Assembly: GCA_035560555.1 (NCBI GenBank)
Contig: DATMZF010000039.1
Span: 1 to 64,000, forward strand
Length of the DNA stretch: 64,000 nt
Origin: UBA11090 sp035560555
GTDB lineage: Bacteria; Spirochaetota; Spirochaetia; Treponematales; Rectinemataceae
Reading direction: 5' to 3'
Under the pieces are notes generated by a model. It was not told the origin of the DNA, made no database searches, and was given only the letters and a program-made list of their open reading frames with translations. The position numbers and the translations under genes are program-made. Below, one piece after another: positions 60,593-64,000 of the stretch. The number at the start of each line of letters is the position of its first letter. The first letter of the stretch is position 1.

Positions 60593-61351
60593 TTAGGCGA
60601 GATGCTTTATCGCTTCCCTGATCTTTTCGGGGTCGAACCCCTGCCTTTTCAATGTTCGATAAAGCGTGTCGCTGAAGTTTTCGTTCAGCTTTAGGCCCTT
60701 TTTTTCCCATACGGCCGCGAGGCGGGCATGCTCCTTGACCGCTGCGCGGGCGAGGGCGCGGCTGAAATCGATATCCTCGAGGGCGGAGCGGATCGCGCCC
60801 TCGCCCTGGCCGCGAGAGCGAAGCTCGGCGGCCAGGAGCGCCGGGCCGCAGGCCCGGCGCTCCGCGCGCCCCCTCGCCCACGCGCGCGCGTACCGCTCGT
60901 CGTCCAGGATCCTCTCTTCACGCAGACTCCCGATCACGGTCGCGACCGTTTTCCTCGAAAAGCCCCTGGAGGCCAGCTTCGCCGAAAGCCCCGCGCTCGA
61001 CTGTTCGGCCCTGGCGCAGAGTTCCAGCGCCTTCCGCCTGGCCTTCAGCTCTTCGTCCCTCGACGCGAGGAATAGGTAGAGATCGTCTTCCTCAGAGAAT
61101 TCGACTCCTATCCTCGGTATTCTTTCCAGAAAAGCGCGCCGGCCGGGGCCGTCATCGAAGACAAAGCTGTCGCTGATGCCAGATCCATTATCCATGTCGA
61201 GGCCCGCTCCGGCTTCGCCGCCCGGCGCCGCTCCGGCAAGGATATCGGCGAGTTCATCGACGCGAGAAAGCGGCAGAAAAAAAGAAATGCCCCCGGTAAC
61301 GACGAAGGTCGGATTACCGGAGGCATCAAAACGTACGGATTCAATCCGCAC
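60593..61351 (-). CDS. recX: RecX regulatory protein
   Basis: 252 aa. The C-terminal ~160 residues match RecX, the small three-helix-repeat protein that modulates RecA filaments: AKLASRGFSRKTVATVIGSL and DDERYARAWARGRAERRACG, then ELRSRGQGEGAIRSALEDI. The N-terminal ~90 residues are an added domain with beta-strands (FVVTGGISFFLPLSRVDELADIL), also found in other RecX of this kind. It begins 15 bp after rpsI, so it is likely read through from the rplM-rpsI promoter. recA is not in this window. Confidence 0.85.
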   Translation of the reverse strand: MRIESVRFDASGNPTFVVTGGISFFLPLSRVDELADILAGAAPGGEAGAGLDMDNGSGISDSFVFDDGPGRRAFLERIPRIGVEFSEEDDLYLFLASRDEELKARRKALELCARAEQSSAGLSAKLASRGFSRKTVATVIGSLREERILDDERYARAWARGRAERRACGPALLAAELRSRGQGEGAIRSALEDIDFSRALARAAVKEHARLAAVWEKKGLKLNENFSDTLYRTLKRQGFDPEKIREAIKHLA

Positions 61352-61366
61352 AATAAAATATCTCTT

Positions 61367-61759
61367 TTAGCGCTTGGAGAACTGGAACCTTCTGCGCGCT
61401 CCCCTCTGGCCGTACTTCTTGCGCTCGACCATTCTGGAATCACGCGTCAGAAGACCGTTCGCGCGCAACGTCGCGTGGTTGGAGGGATCCACCTGATCGA
61501 GGGCCCTGGCGATTCCATGCGAACAGGCGCCAGCCTGACCATTGACCCCGCCGCCGACGACGCTGATCACGATATCGTATTTATTTTCGCTGGCGGTGAC
61601 GACGAGGGGTTTCCTCGCCGCGGCCAGAAGCTCAGCCACCTTAAAGTACTGGGTCGCGTCCACTTCGTTTACCGTCAGCTTGCCGGTTCCCTCACGGAGG
61701 AACACGCGAGCGACAGCGCATTTTCTTCTGCCAGTGCCGATTCCAAGATTCCTAACCAT
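61367..61759 (-). CDS. rpsI: 30S ribosomal protein S9
   Basis: 130 aa, the normal length. The start NLGIGTGRRKCAVARVFLREGTG and the end in KKYGQRGARRRFQFSKR are the S9 hallmarks; the basic C-terminal tail ends in KR and reaches into the P-site tRNA. It follows rplM by 16 bp in the universal L13-S9 operon. Confidence 0.97.
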   Translation of the reverse strand: MVRNLGIGTGRRKCAVARVFLREGTGKLTVNEVDATQYFKVAELLAAARKPLVVTASENKYDIVISVVGGGVNGQAGACSHGIARALDQVDPSNHATLRANGLLTRDSRMVERKKYGQRGARRRFQFSKR

Positions 61760-61775
61760 TAAAATTCCCCTTCCC

Positions 61776-62207
61776 TTACAGGTCTATGGCAACCGGTGCC
61801 TGAGCCACGTGCGGATGCTGAGAACCAGCATAGATCTTCATGTTTTTATAGAGTTTTCGACCTAAGGGGCCCTTGGGAAGCATCCCTTTTATGGCCAGCT
61901 CGAGCGGTTCGATGGGATTGCGCTCGATGAGCTCGCGGAACGTAAAATCCTTGAGTCCGCCGGGATAGCCCGAGTGCCTGTAGTACATCTTATTCTGGCG
62001 CTTCCTTCCGGAGATCGCCACTTTTTCGGCGTTCAGGACTACGACAAAATCCCCAGTTTCCTGGCTCGGTGTATAGGTCGGCTTGTTCTTGCCGCGGAGT
62101 ACGTAGGCGACTTTGGCGGCGACACGACCGAGGGGTTTGCCCTCTGCGTCGATCACGTACCACTTGCGCTCGGCAGTAGCGGAAGTTACGAAAATGGTCT
62201 TCATCAA
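61776..62207 (-). CDS. rplM: 50S ribosomal protein L13
   Basis: 143 aa. Signatures: WYVIDAEGKPLGRVAAKVA at the start, GDFVVVLNAEKVAISGRKRQ, YRHSGYPGG and AIKGMLPKGPLGRKLYKNMKIYAG across the rest. It binds 23S rRNA early in assembly of the large subunit. First gene of the rplM-rpsI-recX operon, with a strong promoter 47 nt upstream. Confidence 0.97.
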   Translation of the reverse strand: MMKTIFVTSATAERKWYVIDAEGKPLGRVAAKVAYVLRGKNKPTYTPSQETGDFVVVLNAEKVAISGRKRQNKMYYRHSGYPGGLKDFTFRELIERNPIEPLELAIKGMLPKGPLGRKLYKNMKIYAGSQHPHVAQAPVAIDL

Positions 62208-62253
62208 TGTATACCTTCACCTTATCGTGTAATTTTCACAAAATGCGCGTGGC

Positions 62254-62282
62254 ATAATCCCACATTATAGTAAATGTGTCAA
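62254..62282 (-). promoter_or_regulatory. rplM-rpsI operon promoter
   Basis: Minus strand TTGACA (62282-62277), 17-bp spacer, GATTAT (62259-62254). Leader about 40 nt, with an AAGGTGAAGG region before the ATG. Confidence 0.7.
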
Positions 62283-62315
62283 GCTCTCTTCATCTTCGCG
62301 AGGCGCGACGAGGAA

Positions 62316-62561
62316 TTACTCTTTCTTGGCCTCGACTTTTTCCTCGGTCTTCTCTTCTTCTTTTTCTTCCTTCTCGGCTTCTTTCTTGTCCTTGATATCG
62401 GCCACACCGATGAGGATCGCCACGGCGCCGATCAGCACGGCGATAACGGGAATGGATCCCCTCAGGAATGCCAGGACATCGCCCCACCAACCAAGGACAC
62501 CGGGCAAACACATGAGGACGGCCACTACCACCAGCGCGACACCTACAGCAAGCGCTACCAT
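62316..62561 (-). CDS. Small membrane protein with charged Lys/Glu tail
   Basis: 81 aa. Two hydrophobic segments (about 3-25 and 33-52, the second GSIPVIAVLIGAVAILIGVA) are followed by a 28-residue tail made almost wholly of Lys and Glu. ATG 62561 has AAGGAG 6 nt before and its own promoter. No known family recognised. The tail would lie in the cytoplasm if the termini follow the positive-inside rule, but its equal charge makes this uncertain. Confidence 0.7.
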   Translation of the reverse strand: MVALAVGVALVVVAVLMCLPGVLGWWGDVLAFLRGSIPVIAVLIGAVAILIGVADIKDKKEAEKEEKEEEKTEEKVEAKKE

Positions 62562-62620
62562 GTAATTCTCCTTATTTTTTCTCGTCAAGTTCGATATGAA
62601 ACATGTGGCAAGTCGGTTGC

Positions 62621-62649
62621 AGTATAGCAAGGCATCGCAGGCTTTGCAA
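62621..62649 (-). promoter_or_regulatory. Promoter of small membrane protein gene
   Basis: Minus strand TTGCAA (62649-62644), 17-bp spacer, TATACT (62626-62621). Divergent from the RNase promoter at 62663-62691. Confidence 0.65.
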
Positions 62650-62662
62650 CGATTTTCGGCTG

Positions 62663-62691
62663 TTGCCATTCCCCGGCTTTGCGGCTATAAA
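62663..62691 (+). promoter_or_regulatory. Promoter of RNase R-like gene, apparently leaderless
   Basis: TTGCCA (62663-62668), 17-bp spacer, TATAAA (62686-62691). The ATG at 62699 lies 7 nt after the -10 box, at the expected transcription start, and no Shine-Dalgarno precedes it. Confidence 0.6.
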
Positions 62692-62698
62692 GAATTCC

Positions 62699-64000
62699 AT
62701 GATTTCCCCAGGTTCTCTCGTCATTTTCAGAGGCCAGATCGCGCGCGTCGCGTCGTGCGCCGAGGGTAAAATCTCGCTCGAACTGGAATCGGGTGAGGCG
62801 AAGAAAGTCCGGGAGAAGGATGTCTCGCTCCTCCACGGCGCCTCCTCGACCCGCATTCCGCCCGCCATGGAAGGCGGCGACTTCGTGACCGCCCACGCCA
62901 TGCTCGCGAGCGACCACGAGGGAAAAGCCCCCATACCGACAACCTGGAGAGAGCTGGCCGAGTTGGTGTTCGGGGTATACAGCCCGGCCACGGCGGCGGC
63001 CTGCGCGCGCTACGCCGCGGCGGGTGAACTCTTCAAGATTATCGACGATGTCCCCTGCGCGCTCAGTTTCGAGGAAATCGATCACCTACGGCGAAAGAGC
63101 GAAGAGAAGCTCCAGGAGAGCGAGCGTCGGGCCTCCTTCATCGCCGCCCTGCGAGCGGCCATTCGGAAAAAAGGCGATACCGGACTCCAATCGGCGCTTA
63201 AGACGACGCAGGAGTTTTCCCGCTATATCGCCGATCTCGAATCCTTCGCCCTGGGCTCGGGCGAGCGCTGCCTCATCGGCGCCGATGCGGGCATCGCCGA
63301 AACGCGCGAGGCGGTCCATCAGGCGCTTCTCGATTCAGGTCTCTGGGAATCCTCCTTCAATCCCTGGCCCACGCGCGCGGGATGCCTCCTCTGGCCGCCT
63401 CGCCTGAGTTTCCCGAAGAGCGAGCTGCCCGCCTACGTGGCCGGGCGGAAGGATCTTCGCCACCTCCCTTCCTTCGCCATAGACAACGCGTGGTCCACCG
63501 ATCCGGACGACGCCATAGCTTTCGACGGCGAATTCGTGTGGGTTCACATCGCCGACCCCGCCGCCTTCATCGCCCCCGGTTCAGCCCTCGACGCCGAGGC
63601 GCTCTCCAGAGGCGCCACGCTCTATCTTCCGGAAAAGATCGTGCCCATGTTCCCCGAAGAGACCGTCGGCCTGCTCGGCCTCGGCATGGAGGACAGTTCC
63701 CCCGCCCTCTCCTTCGGTATTCGCCTCTCCGATGAGGGAGCGCCCGTGGAGACGATCATCGCGCCCAGCACCGTTCGCGTGACGCGCCTCAGCTACGAGG
63801 AGGCCGACGCGCTGCTGGCGGGCGGGGACAAGAATCTGACGAATCTCGATTCGATCGCCGATTTGCGCCATGCCCACCGTCTCGCGAACGGCGCCGTCGA
63901 TATCGACATGCCCGAAGTATCCATGAAGGTCGACGGCGATGAAGTGCGATTCCTCTCCGTCCCTTCCACGAGATCCTCGGAAATTGTGCGCGAAATGATG
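62699..64000 (+). CDS. RNase II/R family exoribonuclease, 3' end outside window
   Basis: 434 codons open from ATG 62699 to the window edge. After an N-terminal region (about 1-250) that is short for RNase R and lacks clear cold-shock motifs, the RNB domain begins with IDNAWSTDPDDAIAF at residues 261-275. The Asp cluster D268/D270/D271 are catalytic metal ligands. HIADPAAFI and SRGATLYLPEKIVPMFPE follow, as in RNase II/R. It degrades RNA 3'-5' to nucleotides. The rest of the RNB domain and any S1 domain lie beyond the edge. Small size of the N-terminus suggests the RNase II-like branch found in spirochaetes. Confidence 0.9.
   Translation, partial: MISPGSLVIFRGQIARVASCAEGKISLELESGEAKKVREKDVSLLHGASSTRIPPAMEGGDFVTAHAMLASDHEGKAPIPTTWRELAELVFGVYSPATAAACARYAAAGELFKIIDDVPCALSFEEIDHLRRKSEEKLQESERRASFIAALRAAIRKKGDTGLQSALKTTQEFSRYIADLESFALGSGERCLIGADAGIAETREAVHQALLDSGLWESSFNPWPTRAGCLLWPPRLSFPKSELPAYVAGRKDLRHLPSFAIDNAWSTDPDDAIAFDGEFVWVHIADPAAFIAPGSALDAEALSRGATLYLPEKIVPMFPEETVGLLGLGMEDSSPALSFGIRLSDEGAPVETIIAPSTVRVTRLSYEEADALLAGGDKNLTNLDSIADLRHAHRLANGAVDIDMPEVSMKVDGDEVRFLSVPSTRSSEIVREMM

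Noticed and set aside
1..64000. CRISPR arrays, insertion sequences, prophage genes or tRNAs
   Set aside because: None seen: no regular direct repeats, transposases, phage genes or tRNA cloverleafs.

Overview
This window is a G+C-rich bacterial chromosome segment, densely packed with housekeeping genes. It most likely comes from a spirochaete of the Treponema/Spirochaeta/Rectinema type. The evidence is a combination of traits: phenylalanyl-tRNA synthetase of the archaeal type (alpha 521 aa, beta 571 aa), a short SMC without a recognisable hinge, a helix-turn-helix/PtsN fusion as found in spirochaetes with an incomplete PTS, an LptD-like protein, and a sodium-pump decarboxylase beta subunit. 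No insertion sequence, prophage, CRISPR array, tRNA or broken gene was seen. The one RNA gene is tmRNA.

Layout. 1-328: no gene; two minus-strand promoter-like elements fire leftwards out of the window, possibly for an rRNA operon. 329-8316 (minus): comM, pheT, pheS and a 1003-aa receiver/PEP-synthase-like protein. 8464-13305 (plus): aromatic amino acid operon aroF-aroB-aroC-pheA-tyrA, converging with aroA. 14825-16171: gdhA. 16332-20758 (minus): phoH-pgpH-ybeY-corC, translationally coupled. 20865-28977 (minus): lptD-like, uvrA, a DNA-deoxyinosine glycosylase and ychF. 29179-30432: an aminotransferase. 30713-36627 (plus): an ABC ATPase, two FtsX/LolE-type permeases, a LolA-like carrier and an outer-membrane beta-barrel, which look like one envelope transport module. 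36728-37942: a flavodiiron protein. 38093-39434 (minus): a sodium-pump beta subunit with a 63-aa partner.

39657-50042 holds mnmA, tmRNA (ssrA), a LOG-family protein, the NAD salvage pair pncA-pncB, an unknown barrel-like protein, a glutaredoxin, a metalloprotease-like protein, lysO and pyrK-pyrD. 50047-55532 holds a lipoprotein and a DUF4416 gene diverging from a peptide-binding lipoprotein-like SBP, a thymidine kinase-like protein and an MFS transporter. 55555-62561 (minus) holds alaX, smc, HTH-ptsN, the rplM-rpsI-recX operon and a small membrane protein. An RNase II/R gene runs off the right edge.

How it fits together: one block makes Phe/Tyr precursors and, elsewhere, charges tRNA-Phe. 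Several others build or service the envelope (lptD, Lol-like module, pgpH, corC). Others handle DNA repair, oxygen defence, NAD salvage and trans-translation. The most distinctive signals are the Lol-like transport module ending in a barrel, the 1003-aa signalling/PEP-synthase chimera, the thymidine kinase-like protein, and a recurring promoter layout in which a -10 box sits directly before the start codon with no Shine-Dalgarno sequence.
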